Origin: Pyrus communis
Lineage: Eukaryota; Streptophyta; Magnoliopsida; Rosales; Rosaceae
NCBI RefSeq assembly: GCF_963583255.1
Contig: NC_084817.1
Span: forward strand, 4,441,043 to 4,505,042
Reading direction: 5' to 3'
DNA length: 64,000 bases
The position numbers and the translations under genes were made by a program. The number at the start of each line of letters is the position of its first letter. Position 1 is the first letter of the stretch. The notes beneath the pieces are model-generated. The model had not been told where the DNA came from. It saw only the letters and a program-made list of their open reading frames with translations, and did no database searches. Positions 31,050 through 44,335 of this stretch are shown one piece after another.

Positions 31050-34000
31050 TCTCATAATATAAAACAATTATAATTAGTAATCATACTATAAGTACTAGCA
31101 TTTTTTGTTAATTAGGTATAATTATAAGTACAAGTCGCTTTATGGTTATTGACATTATTATTAAAATTTTGCACGTACGTACTGATATCCACTTATAATT
31201 AATTTGTGTATACAACAGCTCCAGCTAAGTGTTAATGTGTCATTTAGAAGTGCTGCTTCCGAGATATAAGCATAGATTCTTATATTATACTAGGGTTTGG
31301 TACCGAATCATAATTTCGGGCTTAAAAAAGTGTATAAAATGCACAAGTATTTTCTGTCAAATTAAAACTGCAAAAATTTAATTTTGTAAATTTAATTATC
31401 TAATTTACTGTTTCATCCCATATATACCTGAGCATTATAAAATTTTCGTACACTTGCACCCGTAAATATAACATATACAAAATTGTTACAAATCCATCTT
31501 ATTTAAACGCAAACTAAAATTCTTATCCATCTTTTTGGTTTTTTTTTTTTTTGAACAAGTTTTTCATTTTTTTTAAAGAAAAGTAGAAGAAGATGAGAGA
31601 TCAAGAAAAATAGCTCATAATAATTCATATTCATGCAGCTAAATTACATACAAATGAAGAGAATAATGACTACGCATAACTGGTACCTTTTGCTGCAATT
31701 TTTTACATATTGTTTAATTAATTAAATAATATATTTTTAGTTGTTGTTATAGGTGGATAGGGTTATTGGGAGAAATTTTTCATTGTGATCAGAATATGAG
31801 TGGCACATTATGTGTTTTTATATAAGTAGTGAAATTTTTTATTTTTTAAGTTATTAACTTTTTAACACACATATCTTACAATTTGTATTATAACACATGA
31901 TATACTATTCGTGTTCTCATCACACTGAAAAATCTCTGGGATTATTGGATGTCCAAGAGAGAAGGCACTCAACTCTGACTTCCAGTGAAGCACCGACACG
32001 CTACCGTCATCTCTTTTGGTCTGAAAGCGAACATCCCTCTATTTTCAATTACCAATGTCTTTTGCGTCATCGACTTCTAGTTAACCAAGTTTTTTAGTTT
32101 TCAATTTTATAATATACAATCAAGTGTCTTATGGTAGGGATATGTAACCACGTTAAGTTTTGCGGTAGGAGTAAAGTTATGTTTTCAGTTTATACATTCA
32201 AAGTTCGTTAAAACAGAAAATATTGCTTGAAATGCAAGGTAAATAAGCTAGCTAAAATTTGCATTGTTTACTAACTAAATGAGCAAAATGTTATAGTAAT
32301 TCTTGGATATGCTTTTATACTTTAAACTAAATTGCACGAGGGGGGGGATTCGAACTCAAATTTGCAATGTTGTGTTGTTTCAAAAACATACTATTTAAAT
32401 CAATGGCTTATTTATATTTCTTATGAGCAAGATTTGTCTTTTTGAAGTGATAATAAGTATGATTCTATTTTTTTATTAAACTCAAATATCTCCCAAAGAT
32501 GCAGATGTATGTTTACTGGCTATAATAATGTATGTTACTTTACATCTGAGTTTGAATTATCTTATTATAAATTTGAATAGTGTAAAATATCAAATAACAT
32601 AACTAACCCTAGAAATTTATGAAAGTAGTGTAGAATATCAAATAACATAATATAAAAAAAAAATTGTCACGCCCCATGTTACATATAAGTCGGTTTGGTA
32701 TTTCGTAACCTAGAAAAAGAAAATTTGATATATTTGCATGATTGCACCTTTGGAGAAGAGGTTGTGAAATATTACTGTTATTTACAGTGTCCTAAGTAGT
32801 TGTAGTCAATCATGGAACCCATGAAGTCTATTCTACTTCCGCAGACCCTCAAATCTGGTCACCCAATTTGGGAACATTTGGGACTTGCTTGTGAGTTCTC
32901 TTTGTTTTCATTTCTCAGAGAGATAGAGAGCACTCTGCAAAGCTTGACATATGATGCCATGCCAGCCACCCCCATGATCAATATTTTCTCCATACAGCCA
33001 TTATATCCAAAGGTTAGCACAACCTATCTAGGTGGTCCATAGGTGCACAAATGCTAGAGAAAAGTTTCTGGTTGAGGACTGTTGCCACGTGTTGGGTTTT
33101 CAATTCGGACCTCGGGTGGTCCATGGGCATCTCCTTATTGCTGATATTGTTGCCTACTTGTCTTGTTGATGAGAAATGAGAATCTCACTAGAAAGTGTGT
33201 AGGGTTCGGAAATGGGCGATCAGTATCATGGTCAAATCCAAATGATATATGGGTCCTATCTTATGGAACATGTTTACTGTAACGCGATATTTAGTCTAAT
33301 AATGTATCATTGTGTATAAAAAAAATTCAAATGACAATGCTTATTAAATCGGGTTTAGTCTAATAAATTTATTTCATGTAAGTTGTTCATCTTAGTCACT
33401 TAGCCATTTTCGATTGCCTTCTCCCTTCTCAGTTTTAAAGCATTATCTCTCACCTTAAAAATCTCGTAAAGTTAAATTTCTTGTATAATAAATATTTTTT
33501 CAATCAATCGCATCGGTATTTTTTTGTGTGTGTGCATAAAATCAGCCCCACACTTATTGGACTATATAACTGATTAAGTTAACGATAGTATTAGAGTTAG
33601 TGTTAATTGGTAACGAATCTTTGACCCTTCTCGGAAACTCCGACACCCATTTAAAAAAAAGAAAACTAATGAAAAGGTTTTGAAAATTTTGAGTTTTTAA
33701 CGATAAAGACAAAATAAAAGGTAAAGTGAATAATATCAGAATTGACCTTTTAATATAAAAATATGATTTTTCGTTAAAATAAACAGTACTGGGAGTTTTT
33801 CGTTAAAGTTCATTTTAAAAAATACGACTTGCCTTGTATTCTGGATGAGTTTCTGAGAACCAACTGAAGTCTTATCCTATATCTCAACTAAACACTACTA
33901 ATTAATTTATTTATTTATAGAGCTAGCTAGCTGCCACTGCTTGCTTATTCGTTTTAAGGATTGACTTATATAGCTATCGGTAATGATCATAGAGATTCAA

Positions 34001-35289
34001 ATTCACACGTGCCCGATCCTTCATTAGGAAATCTATTTATTCTTACATTTGCATGATTTCATTTCATCAACCGTCTGTCAATTTTTATGTTCTATTTCTG
34101 ACACTGGTGATTATACAATGGTGGTTAAGGAGGTTGAAATGTCTCTGTAAGTCCTTCTGGCCTCTAGAATGGGAAACTGACGTAACGAAACCATCAACTG
34201 GTTCCTTTTAAAAAAAAAAAAAAAAAAAAAATGCAACAACAACAACAACACAAAACAATCTGTTAACATCTTAATGTTAAGTGACTTCCTTACAAGAAGA
34301 TGCTAATTATTTTCCTGTTTTTAAACAATAGCACTTCTTTTGTTCCAAAAAAAAAAAAAAAACCATAGCACTTCCACTCTTCGACTAGTTAGTCTCGCGA
34401 TTGAATCAACCAAGGGAGGAGATGAACTAGCGAATTAGGAGCAAAAACCAAGTGAATTACTTTATTTGGATCTGTTTTTAGCTATATTTCAACCTTTTCT
34501 CCGATGGCTTTTGTTTTAACCTAAATATTTAAGTGCAAATTTAATTTTGACTTGCAGAAAAGTTATACGTCAACACTAATACAACAAAAAGCAGCAGATT
34601 AGCTAGATTGATTATTTAAAACAAGTGATTAAAGGGCAGTGACGGAAAGGGGTTGGTGTGTGGTTTATTTTCCATCCAATTAAGCTTGTTTTGTTTAGCA
34701 TCATCACACGCGTTATAGAGTGATGTACAGCTCAATTGCAAGATTTGTTCTTGATTCTGCAATTATTTTCCACATTCCGTCTTAGCAAAATAATCTAAAA
34801 CTACAACTCGTGAGTTTAATATTTATATTTTATTTAAATAGACCACATACCCAAAAAAAAAAATTTAATTATTCATCTAAGAAATTAATTTAATTTTTGA
34901 AATAGTAACCATCATGCTGAGCTGCCTGAAAACGAACTAGATAGTGATGAATTAACGCGGTTTTGTAAAATGCCAAAAACCCAGTTTCTGCTGGATGAGA
35001 CCTTGGGAAGTTGATTGTACTTGAATTTTATTTATATTTCTAATTTCTTTAGAAGTGCGTTTTTCTCTTGTTTTTCTTGAGAGGCCAAAGTCGTGCTCTC
35101 ACTTCGCACGACAGGGATATGAGTTTGTCTTTGACTACTTGAGAGATTTTTTTTCAATGTGCAATTTACTTTAATTTAGTTTAGTTATTTAATACAATTA
35201 TCATCTCGATGACTAAATGGTGATTGTATAAAATATAGGTATTCATATAATTATATCTGATTGTTAGATAATGATTGAATTATAATTAA
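31050..35289. other. No recognised gene
   Basis: 4.2 kb of AT-rich sequence. Short ORFs at 31897-32097 and 32812-33042 have no recognisable domains. Homopolymer and CAA-type simple repeats occur near 34210-34250 and 34347-34362. No tRNA, terminal repeat or conserved frame is evident. Confidence 0.45.
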
Positions 35290-35297
35290 CGCATTAT

Positions 35298-36227
35298 CAG
35301 TGGCGTAGTTAGGATTTTCAAATAATGAGGTCATAATATCAACCAAAAAGCTTCACTGAATGGCCTTCAAGCACCTACTAGGCACTTGTCAATATATACT
35401 GAAAGTTTATGCCTAACATATGTCAACAACTACTATTATTTATAGAGGCTTGTCAAGGGTTGATGTAGGATACTATGGAGTAATGTTGAAAATTGTTAAG
35501 GCTTTTCAACTGAAGTATTTCATACAAGAAAAAAGAAAAGGAAGACAAATATGATAGAAGAAAATAGAAGAAGTAGGAAGAGAATGTTATAATTTAGTTT
35601 GCCTTAACTGTTTATAAATTCATATACAATAGGGTGAATTTCCAATTTAGTCCCTGAATTATCACCTGAGTGAAAATTAGATCCCTAAACTATTTTTTTC
35701 TTCAGAAAAATCAGTCTTCAAATTATAAAAATCTGTCAATTACATCCCAATATTAGATTCGAAGCTACTATATTCAATTTTTCGTTAATTTAAGTCACGT
35801 TACTTGCATGTGATACACATTTGAGGGTAGATTGGTAATTTTCCATAAAGAAATAGTGTATGAAGTTAACTTTGGAGGGTAAATTAGACGTTAGGTTCGC
35901 AACTCATATTAAATGTTAAGGGTTTATAGGCGAGAAAATAACGTTATTATACTCTAAAGTGTGTCAAGTGACTTAAGTTGATGAAAAATTGGATAAAATA
36001 GCTTTGAATATAACAGTAGGGATGAAATTAGCAAATTTTAATGATTTTAGGGACTTATTTTACCGAAAAAAATAATTCAGAGACCTAATTTTCACTGAGA
36101 TGATAGTTTAAGGACTAAATCGATACTTTACCCTATACTATATTATATATACAAACAAATATACATGGGGTTTTTGAGGTTATTATGGTTAAGGACAACC
36201 AATGATCCCATACTGGCTCTGCCACTG
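35298..36227. mobile_element. hAT-type non-autonomous element
   Basis: The left end CAGTGGCGTAGTTAGGATTT and the right end, read inverted as CAGTGGCAGAGCCAGTATGG, are the CAGTGGCGGAGCCAGGA-type termini common in plant hAT elements. The flanks are an imperfect 8-bp duplication, CGCATTAT (35290-35297) and CGTATTGT (36228-36235), matching 6 of 8. There is no transposase. About half of it is a second fold-back element (35631-36134) nested inside. Confidence 0.65.
35631..36134. mobile_element. Fold-back MITE nested in the hAT-type element
   Basis: Terminal inverted repeats of nearly 200 bases run from AGGGTGAATTTCCAATTTAG and, inverted, AGGGTAAAGTATCGATTTAG. Both arms carry the phrase TTAGTCC(C/T)T(G/A)AA(T/C)TATCA. 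Total length is 504 bp with no coding capacity. The target duplication is unclear (ATACAAT versus ATACTAT). Confidence 0.7.
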
Positions 36228-36235
36228 CGTATTGT

Positions 36236-39200
36236 AGTCGCTTTAAAAATATATAAAGTGTTTATAGTATGTTGAGCAATTTTATTTGTGAATCTCGTAC
36301 ATAGGCACGTAGCATTATTGTTTCACTTATATATACATATATATATATAACCATAATTTTTTTATTAATATAATCTAGAATTGGAACATATTAATTATGT
36401 CATTCATCCTTATTATAACACGAATATAATATTACTCTGCGTGAGTTGTGCTTGTGATACTTAAACAAAAATTATTACGTACGCACCTTTCGGAATTTGT
36501 CAGTTGAATGCTTTCTAATTAACAAAGTTGTTCTTTACCTATTACGATGCTTCTTCCCCATTCCTACCGAACGGCACATTTGATGGTAACAAGTAGTACT
36601 TTAGTTTTACCCATTTCAATTTGGGTCTACAGATATAATAGAAAATTTTACTAACAGAAGTCACTCTGCTCAATTCCAACCCTGGAAGATTATGTGCCTT
36701 GAAAGGTTAGTGGCAAAAGAAGTCATGGATTCATATACACTCACTGTTTTTAATTTGTGTAACAATAAATGTGAGTAATATAAGTTAGTGTCTTAAGTAC
36801 AATATTTAGCTTATATTGTTACACTGTCACATGATGTTATTAATTTGTCTCTTATATTAACGTTCTTGGTATACTATTAATAAAATTATGTACATGCGCA
36901 TCATAAATAACATAAACAAAATGATAACACTATGTGACAATATGATGGTAACATCGAAAATTCTCTCCAAATAAAGATGGTTTTGTAGAATGCCCGTAGG
37001 AATATACTTGGCGAAACCTGATTGTGACGAGTGCGGTCTAGTGGCCCCTAGTAACAAAGTTTTTTCCATTATTTTGGGCCAGCAACTTGGCTTATCCATT
37101 GATAATGTCCTTAAGGTGTTCGATTCAACCACATTAAGGTAGCAACTAGTTTCAAATTATGGGGGACTATAGCATATGTGTGTGAGGGAAACAGAGAAAC
37201 AGGGATATAATAAGTGGGTAAAAGAGAGGAGTGAAAGGGTAGGGGGCACGTGGTTTTGTAGTACAAGATGATAGAGGTCCTTTGTCTAAAAGCTCTGACC
37301 GAAATTTGTGTGAGTTTGGACGTATACTCAGAAAAGACCCCAATATATGCTCAGTGACAACCAGCATGGCTCCCACGTTACTCTCACTGATATGCCCTCA
37401 TGCAGATGCAGCATATATACACACACACACACTTTCATCTTATATATCTTGTGATCTTTCTCGACCTCTCTCGTAACTCATTTCGTAGATTAAACAAGCC
37501 AATTTGTTTATCTTAATTAGCAAGATTTTTCATGCAGTTACGTCTGCTAATTAGCACTTAATTATTAGAAAATTATTAGAAATGACCCAAATGATTGGTA
37601 ATATAAGTAGAAAAAGGGTCAGGTTATCGACTCATCGTAGACAAGGACTTTATACGTATACTAGTTTTTTAGTTGTTTGATTAAGAGCATACTAGTTTTT
37701 TAGTTGTTTGATTAAGAGCATACTAGTTTTTTAGTTGTTTGATTAAGAGTATACGAAAGAACATGTACATGATGTGTTTTGTAGGTATTCCTACATTTCT
37801 CACAATGATAACACAAATGTGCATGGTTTTTTTTTATATGCTTTTATGAGATTTCTGCATATATGTCAAATTGTAACTTGCAGGAAAGATGAATCACTTA
37901 TTTCAGAAAATGAGCTATAGCAGTGGGAAGAATGAAATTGTACAAAAGTAGAATATGTTTTCATATTTATATACAAAGATTTGGAGCTTCAAAATACTGA
38001 AACTGATGATGATGATCATTTTAGACACATATAGATATGGTGAAAGAATACAAGATGTGTTTTGTACTTATGATCACCATAAGCAAAGACTTTAGACGTA
38101 TAATAGTACGTAACGTTTGATATTAAAAATATAAGAAAGTATGTAGAAGTTGTATTTCGTGCGTATATTTCATGTACTAAGTTTATTATCTCAAGAGCAC
38201 AAAATTATCAACTAGGGTTTGGAATGAAGTACAGAAGCAGTGGAGGTAGCGATTTGGATGTGACTGCACTTGAGCCGTATGGAGTTCGAAGTCAAAAAGT
38301 AAAATGCAAACTCCAAGGAGATAACGATTTTAAGCTGCTACTTCTGTGGACATTTTCATATAGTTTGTACCATTGTCGGATGTTTCTGCAAGTAAGCAAG
38401 AAAATTATGGGAAGCTTGTCTGATAAATTTTTAGAGAGTTAGAAGACATTTCTCTTTTGACCCACGTGTATTGCAGGCTTTTCTTGCCGAAAATATATAA
38501 TCATGGAGCATGCGTGTGGTACGTCTCGCCTTGTATGATCAAATTCTACATATGGCTTTTATTACAAGCACTTTTACAGTAAGAAATGTGGACGGTTTTC
38601 TACTTGTCTTTAGCCAAATGGGAAAAATTACTAAACTAAGAAGCCATCGAGTGTGGAAATTGCCAACAATCTTTGAGCTACTTTGTACTCTCCTCCATTT
38701 TGTTATAAATTCTAAGGCTACTTGGAGGCTCCGCAAACTTTGAAGCTTACATGGATTAGGTTAGGCTTGGTCGGTTAGTCCCTTCATTTATTTGAGAGAG
38801 ATGCAAAGATGTAGCATGCAGGCAATGAATTGCATGCACACTTGGTCTCCGCTCAAGTCAATGATCTTCTGTCATGGGCAAGCTCTTTGAGTCTTCATCT
38901 TCAGTCAAAACCATGCCGGCCGGCCCATGCGTGTTGTGTGTTTTTACCCTAAATGGAAGGAAAGACCATGTATTTCTAAGGCTAGCTCCAATGTGGCAGT
39001 GTGTGCTTGGAAAGAGAGTTGTGGAAAAATGACATTTGAGTAACGTACGTACGTTGTGTGCTTGAAAATAGGTTGGAATCAGATGGAGAAAATTTTTTAT
39101 ACGGTACGTTGCGTCTTGTGATGTGATAGTTGAGTGTGAAAAAAAATGGCATTTTTCCAAAAAAAAAAAAAAAAAAAAAAAAGGAGTCAGAATGAGGTTG

Positions 39201-39265
39201 GAACCAAATGGAAGGGAAACTTGTATAGGATAGTTTATGACATCTCGTGATAGTACGTGTAGAAA
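36236..39265. other. No recognised gene
   Basis: AT-rich sequence with a 31-bp triple repeat (37660-37752) and a short CA microsatellite (37419-37430). ORFs at 36857-37132 (minus), 38224-38442 and 38510-38743 have no features of known families. Nothing else is supported. Confidence 0.45.
37660..37752. repeat. 31-bp tandem repeat, three copies
   Basis: The unit ACTAGTTTTTTAGTTGTTTG plus ATTAAGAGCAT starts at 37660, 37691 and 37722. The three copies are nearly identical, the last ending GAGTATAC. Confidence 0.9.
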
Positions 39266-39923
39266 TGTTGTTGGAGAATAAGATCTCACATTGGTCATAT
39301 CAAATAATAATATACCAATTAATATTTGGAAATTTTCACTTTTAATATCACTGATGCATTTTGTGATAAAACTCTACACCTAGTAATAGGTGGTTAAGTT
39401 GAAACAATATCAATAATAATGGTGGACCATGCTTGGGCTTATAAAGTTTATAATGGTATTAGAGTAGATTATTCTCTCGACACGTCCTGAGCCCGAGTTA
39501 CTAGGGTCGAACATGCTTCCTGGAGGGCTTTTGGAAAGATGTGCTAGCTCCAACTTAAGGCAACTGAATGATTGGCCTTCAAAAAGATTGGCGTTGACTC
39601 CAAAGACTGAACACCGGCCGACCAGGCTCTCGAAAAGATTGGCTTCAGTTTTGGTATAATTACTTGACCAGTTCCTGATGTGGGAATTGGTTTCCCTTGT
39701 GACCTTGTGTGGAGCCACTCATGAGGGGTCGCATTGGAGAATAGGATCCCAAATCGGTTATATAACAAAATAATATTAATATACAACTAATATATAAGAG
39801 TTTTCACCCTAATATCAACAATACCTTTTGTAATAAAACTCAACACCTAGTAATAGGTGGTTAAGTTGGGATAATATAGTTGATATTAGTGGTGGATGAT
39901 GCTTGGGCCTACAAAGTTTATCA
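39266..39923 (+). mobile_element. TRIM-like mini LTR retrotransposon
   Basis: Two direct repeats of about 190 bp (39266-39453 and 39729-39923) share GGAGAATA(A/G)GATC, AACACCTAGTAATAGGTGGT and GCTTGGGC(T/C)TA(T/C)AAAGTTTAT. The left repeat is followed at once by TGGTATTAGAG, which matches the tRNA-Met primer-binding site of plant retroelements (usually TGGTATCAGAG). A purine-rich GAGGGG precedes the right repeat. The internal part is only about 275 bp and non-coding, as in TRIM elements. No clean target duplication was found, so the ends are approximate. Confidence 0.65.
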
Positions 39924-39997
39924 AATATTACAATTAGGAGTCTAGAGTGGATGGAGAAATTTTATTGTACAGAGTGGTTTCTATCATGTGATGGTAG

Positions 39998-42646
39998 TAG
40001 GGTGGGTTCGGTACAGTTACCGTATCAATTACCATACCAAATTTTCAGTTTGGCAAAATCTATTACCATTACCATACCAAACTTTCAGTATATTGAAGTT
40101 CGGTATTGCCAAATAGTTCAGTTGACATGGTATGACAATGGTAATTGCCACTTTGTTTTGTGACAAAATATGTTTTTCCTTTTTTAACCCAATTCAAGGG
40201 AAAAACTTTTTTATTGTACCTTTATCTCATACATTGTAGCCTAAATTCATCCATTATTCATCATTCACAATTCACACACACAATAATTCAAATGATGCAT
40301 CAAGATTTATGATGAAAATTAAGCTTACAATCCAAATAGAAGTTACGAACCAAAACAAATAGAAGTTAACAATCCAAATAGATGTTAAACTTTCAAACCA
40401 AATGAAAATTGAAACTAAACTTCCAAAAGTAAAATTCATCGATCAATTCTTCAAGTTTGAGATGTTGAAGCTTTTGGAGGAGGCATTGAACTTGTAGAAG
40501 ATTGAGCTTGTGTCAAGCCTACATTATAAACAAAGAAAACATATTAGTAGCAAGAAGAATTAAAGTTGAAAACCATTTAACAACAAATTTACTAAAAAAA
40601 TTAAATCATATCTTACTTGTTTCCACTTCTTCCATTTTCTTGTAAAATTGAAGTATATCTTCCGTTGGTTCCTTGTAGAAGTTTACTTCATCCGCCCTAA
40701 GCCAATCACTAGTACACACTAGTGCCTCTACCATTTTAGGAGTCAAGGATGCCCTAGCCTCTTTTTCATGTAGTCAACCGCAACATTATTGGCGGAAGCA
40801 TTATCAACCGTAATGCTAAAGATCTTCTCTATCCCCCATTGGTTCAAACACACCTTTAAAACTTTCCCAATGTCTTCTCCCTTATGACCCGTGATCTTTA
40901 TAAAGTTTATGATCCGTTTGTGCAACTTTCATTCACTATCCATAAAGTGAGCAGTAACTACCATGTAGTTAATGTTTTGTACCGATGTCCAAATATCGGT
41001 TGTGATACTTATCCTTTGATTATGCATTGCTTCAAATAACTTAGACTTCTCCAACACATATAAATCCCACACACCGGCCGCAATTTTCTTCCTATTTGGA
41101 ATCTTGAACCGAGGTTGAGCCTCTTTCATCATATCAATGTACCCACTACCTTCAACCACCTTAAATGGTTGTTCATCCTTAATGACAAACATCACAACCT
41201 TTAACTCAAGTTTTTTTTGGTTAAAGGTGGGGGGGACCAATCCACTGCCCATAGACTCATTTGTTAAGATCCATTGATTATTATCCACTTTCATATAAAG
41301 AGGTGAGTCTTTACAAGCTTTTCTAAGGTGATGTCTTATGCTTGATGTCCCATTTGTCCCAGGATCGGCCGGAACGTCTTTTTTGCAATATGAGCGTATT
41401 TCCCTTTACTTAAGGTTCTTTTCACTCTCTTAGCATGTAACGAACACTCCAATCGCACCCACTTACATCTTCATATTCATCGGGCACATCTCTCTTACCA
41501 TTTCCCACACTTTCATCCCTTTCTCCTTGATTTTGTTGTTGAGATTGTGTTTCAAGTGTTTGGGGTTGAGGTTGGGGTTGGGTGGTGGAAGGTGTACTAG
41601 TAGTACAACCACACAGAGATTGGCTAGTCCTAGACTTCATCTTTACCTAATACCAAAAATAAAACACAACATTATGTCGTATACACATCATATCCAAATA
41701 TAGTAGAAGCTAATTCGTATACACATCATACCAAAAACAGTACCCATTCCAATTGTATCAATTAAAAAGCAAACATAAAACAAATCATGATCAAAGTAAT
41801 TAATTAAAGTTGTTCAAAGTAAGCAAAATCATGCATCACCTTTAAAAAAGTCATTATCAAAGTAAGCAATTGGATTATGGAAAAAGGAAATTCCCTCTCC
41901 CTGTATTTATCTCACTTTTATATATGAAATGATAGTAGGCATGCTACATGCATCCCACACAGCTCCAAATCTCACACCTTTCTGTCACACACGGACACAC
42001 CCAGCTAAAGCTAATCCCTCCGCCCTTCACATTTCACACCCAAAACCTCAAAACTAAACCCAACAAAGCAAATTATACAAACTTAGCAACCCAAAAGCAG
42101 AAAAGCGTAGAAGAAAAAAAGATATGCATCATTGACAAGTGATAACTCGATCAAAAGGTCATGCAATTCCTAATCGATTGAGTCTAATTCCATTTAACAA
42201 ATCAATTACAAATCCCCAATTTATCAATTTAGGGTTTCTAAATTTTTTTTCTTTTCTTTCTATCTAACTCTAGAGAACTAACCTTGATAGACAGAGTCGT
42301 GGGAGAGATGAAGATGAGATGGATGAGACTGTTCGACAAGAAGTGTTCGATGGGAGAATTTGAGATGAGTGGGTGAGTTTTTGTCTCCAGCATAGAGAAT
42401 AAAAGTAGAACGGCTAAAATGAGAGAGAGTGGGTGAGTAGTTTGTAACTCTGCATCTGTAGGGTTTTATTTTCAAATTATTAGAATATTATAAATATGTG
42501 TTATATAATTATATATTATATTATATTTTCGGTACGGTATGGTAGGGTAATACCGTGGTAATGGTATCCATTACCAATACCGTACCATTACTGATTGGCA
42601 CAAAATCGGTATGGCACGGCAATTTGGCAAAAAAAAACCATCCCTG
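39998..42646 (-). mobile_element. hAT transposon, internally deleted
   Basis: A 2,649-bp element flanked by an 8-bp duplication, GATGGTAG (39990-39997) and GATGGTAC (42647-42654), 7 of 8 identical. The ends are TAGGGTGGGTTCGG and, inverted, CAGGGATGGTTTTT. Both subterminal regions carry many GGTATGGTAA-type repeats in opposite orientations (40010-40145 and 42530-42625), the usual transposase-binding pattern in hAT elements. A damaged BED-finger transposase gene lies inside on the minus strand (40451-41640). Confidence 0.75.
40451..41640 (-). pseudogene. RICESLEEPER-like hAT transposase, deleted and frameshifted
   Basis: The minus-strand frame begins MKSRTSQS with a Pro/Gln/Thr-rich N-terminus. 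A BED zinc finger region follows, in which ADPGTNGTSSIRHHLRKACK is read in a different frame from what precedes it (break near 41370). The core then runs NQKKLELKVVMFVIKDEQPF, ITTDIWTS and ITVDNASANN (near 40805). At about 40750 the sequence jumps to the C-terminal hATC tail SLTPKMVEALVCTSDWLRAD, so the middle of the catalytic domain is missing. A last small intron (about 40518-40616) leads to a Ser/Pro-rich end and TGA at 40451-40453. It cannot encode an active transposase; an autonomous relative would be needed for mobility. Confidence 0.8.
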
Positions 42647-44042
42647 GATGGTACTAAGCATGAAGAAAAAATGACATTTAATTAAGAGCGAGAACAAGGT
42701 CGTAATTTGAGCAGAAAAATATAAATAAAGTTGTTTCCATCGCATAACAGTAACCAGTCACAGTACTAATTGGCAAGACATTCATATTGAGGTATATTAA
42801 GCCTCTAAACATTATCACGTAACAAAAAGAAATCCTATTATTTTATCATCCAAACCTAACTCATCTCCCCTCATTCACGTCAAAAGCCCAAGCACCCCAT
42901 TTTTTTCTTGTCGTCCAAAATAGTTTGGGATGCTCATTCACGAAGACCTACAGACTATCCGGTTAGTAGATGCGATTACGAGACAAATGCTTAGGGTTAA
43001 AAGGGTAGGGGAAGACCTAGGAAGACTTAGAAAGAGACTTTAAGAAAAGACTTAGAACACTTGCATCTAACAGAAGAAATGACACAAAACCGAACGCAAT
43101 GACGTTTTAAGATTCATATAACCAACTCCACTTAGTGGGATAAGACTTTGTTGATGTTGTTGTCCAGAATAGATTGGGAGATGTCATCTCCTCTCATCTC
43201 CAATTTTATCGGATTTCCCAAGTGGAACAACCACCTCTCTAAATTTTCTAATAAAACGACCAACATAATCAAAGCAAAGGATAGGATGGAAATCGAACAT
43301 GCGACACATAAGCCTAGGTTTTTTTGTTTCCTCATGTGATGGGGTTGCCCCTGTCTCCCACTGGATTTGGTACACCTTATCTTTGAACACCATTACCATT
43401 TACATTAACAGCTTCGAAGAATATGAAGCTTTGCTGCTTTGGGGTACGCAAGAACTGTATTCCATCCCAAATTACATCAATGCATTGGCTCAACAAAAAC
43501 TTATTTATCCGACGCATCTGAGCACTCACAACTCACCAAACCAATGCATGCTTCACCTCCCAAAACAATTTTAATGAAAGAATAAACATATGAAAGAATA
43601 ATGTTAGACAGAATGTCGTAAAGATTGTCCAAATATTTGAAATTACTGTACGAAGCAGCTTCAGAACGGCTACTATGTCAAGACGTCTTTTTTAGTCGAA
43701 TGTCAAGTCATCAATTTAATGACCTGAGGTGGAAAACTTGGCAGTTTGAGACATATGACATCTTTGTTGCTGCATCATTTAACTTCTTGGCGGCATCATC
43801 ATTCTCTTCTAAGCTAATCTGACCAAAAAACTTAGACCACCAGGATGTGCTCCTTAATTTAGCCTTCAGAAAGAAAACACGACAATAAGTCAGTTATTCT
43901 GTCTATAAAAACAACGATGCAAACCCTGACAAAAATTCAAGACAAGGTAGAATGATAAGAAGAATCGTCTGAAACGTTCGTCCTTCCCTCCTCCAAGAGG
44001 AAAGATACATATGGACATTACTCTCGCATAGGGAAACCTTAA

Positions 44043-44335
44043 GGCCTCGTTTGATAGGCAGGACAAAACTTGGATAGGACTATTAACTACATTAAGGCAT
44101 TTTGAAGGAAGAAACGGAAACTTTCATATTTTGTCCAAGTTGAAGGTTACTCATTAAGAAAAGATACCCCTAATAATCTCCACAAAAATGGTACGATTGA
44201 AAGGGACAACTTTATTCATGAGTAATCTTCAACTTAGACAAAATAAGGAAGTTGTCATCCATTTCTCCCTTCAAAATGCCTTCAATATAGTGAAAATAGT
44301 ATTATCCAAGCTAATCCTCTCTATCAAACGAGGCC
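44043..44335. mobile_element. Tourist-like (PIF/Harbinger) MITE
   Basis: Ends GGCCTCGTTTGATAG are perfectly inverted over 15 bases and flanked by TAA (44040-44042 and 44336-44338), the Harbinger target duplication. The inverted similarity continues inwards (GGACAAAACTTGGATA versus GGATTAGCTTGGATAA, and a further internal AAGG(C)ATTTTGAAGG match). It is 293 bp with no ORF. Confidence 0.85.

Noticed and set aside
36857..37132. 91-codon minus-strand ORF
   Set aside because: No known domain and strongly AT-biased codons; not enough to call a gene.
38858..39298. 146-codon minus-strand ORF
   Set aside because: It translates a homopolymer (FFFFFFFF) and has no homology; it lies next to the TRIM.
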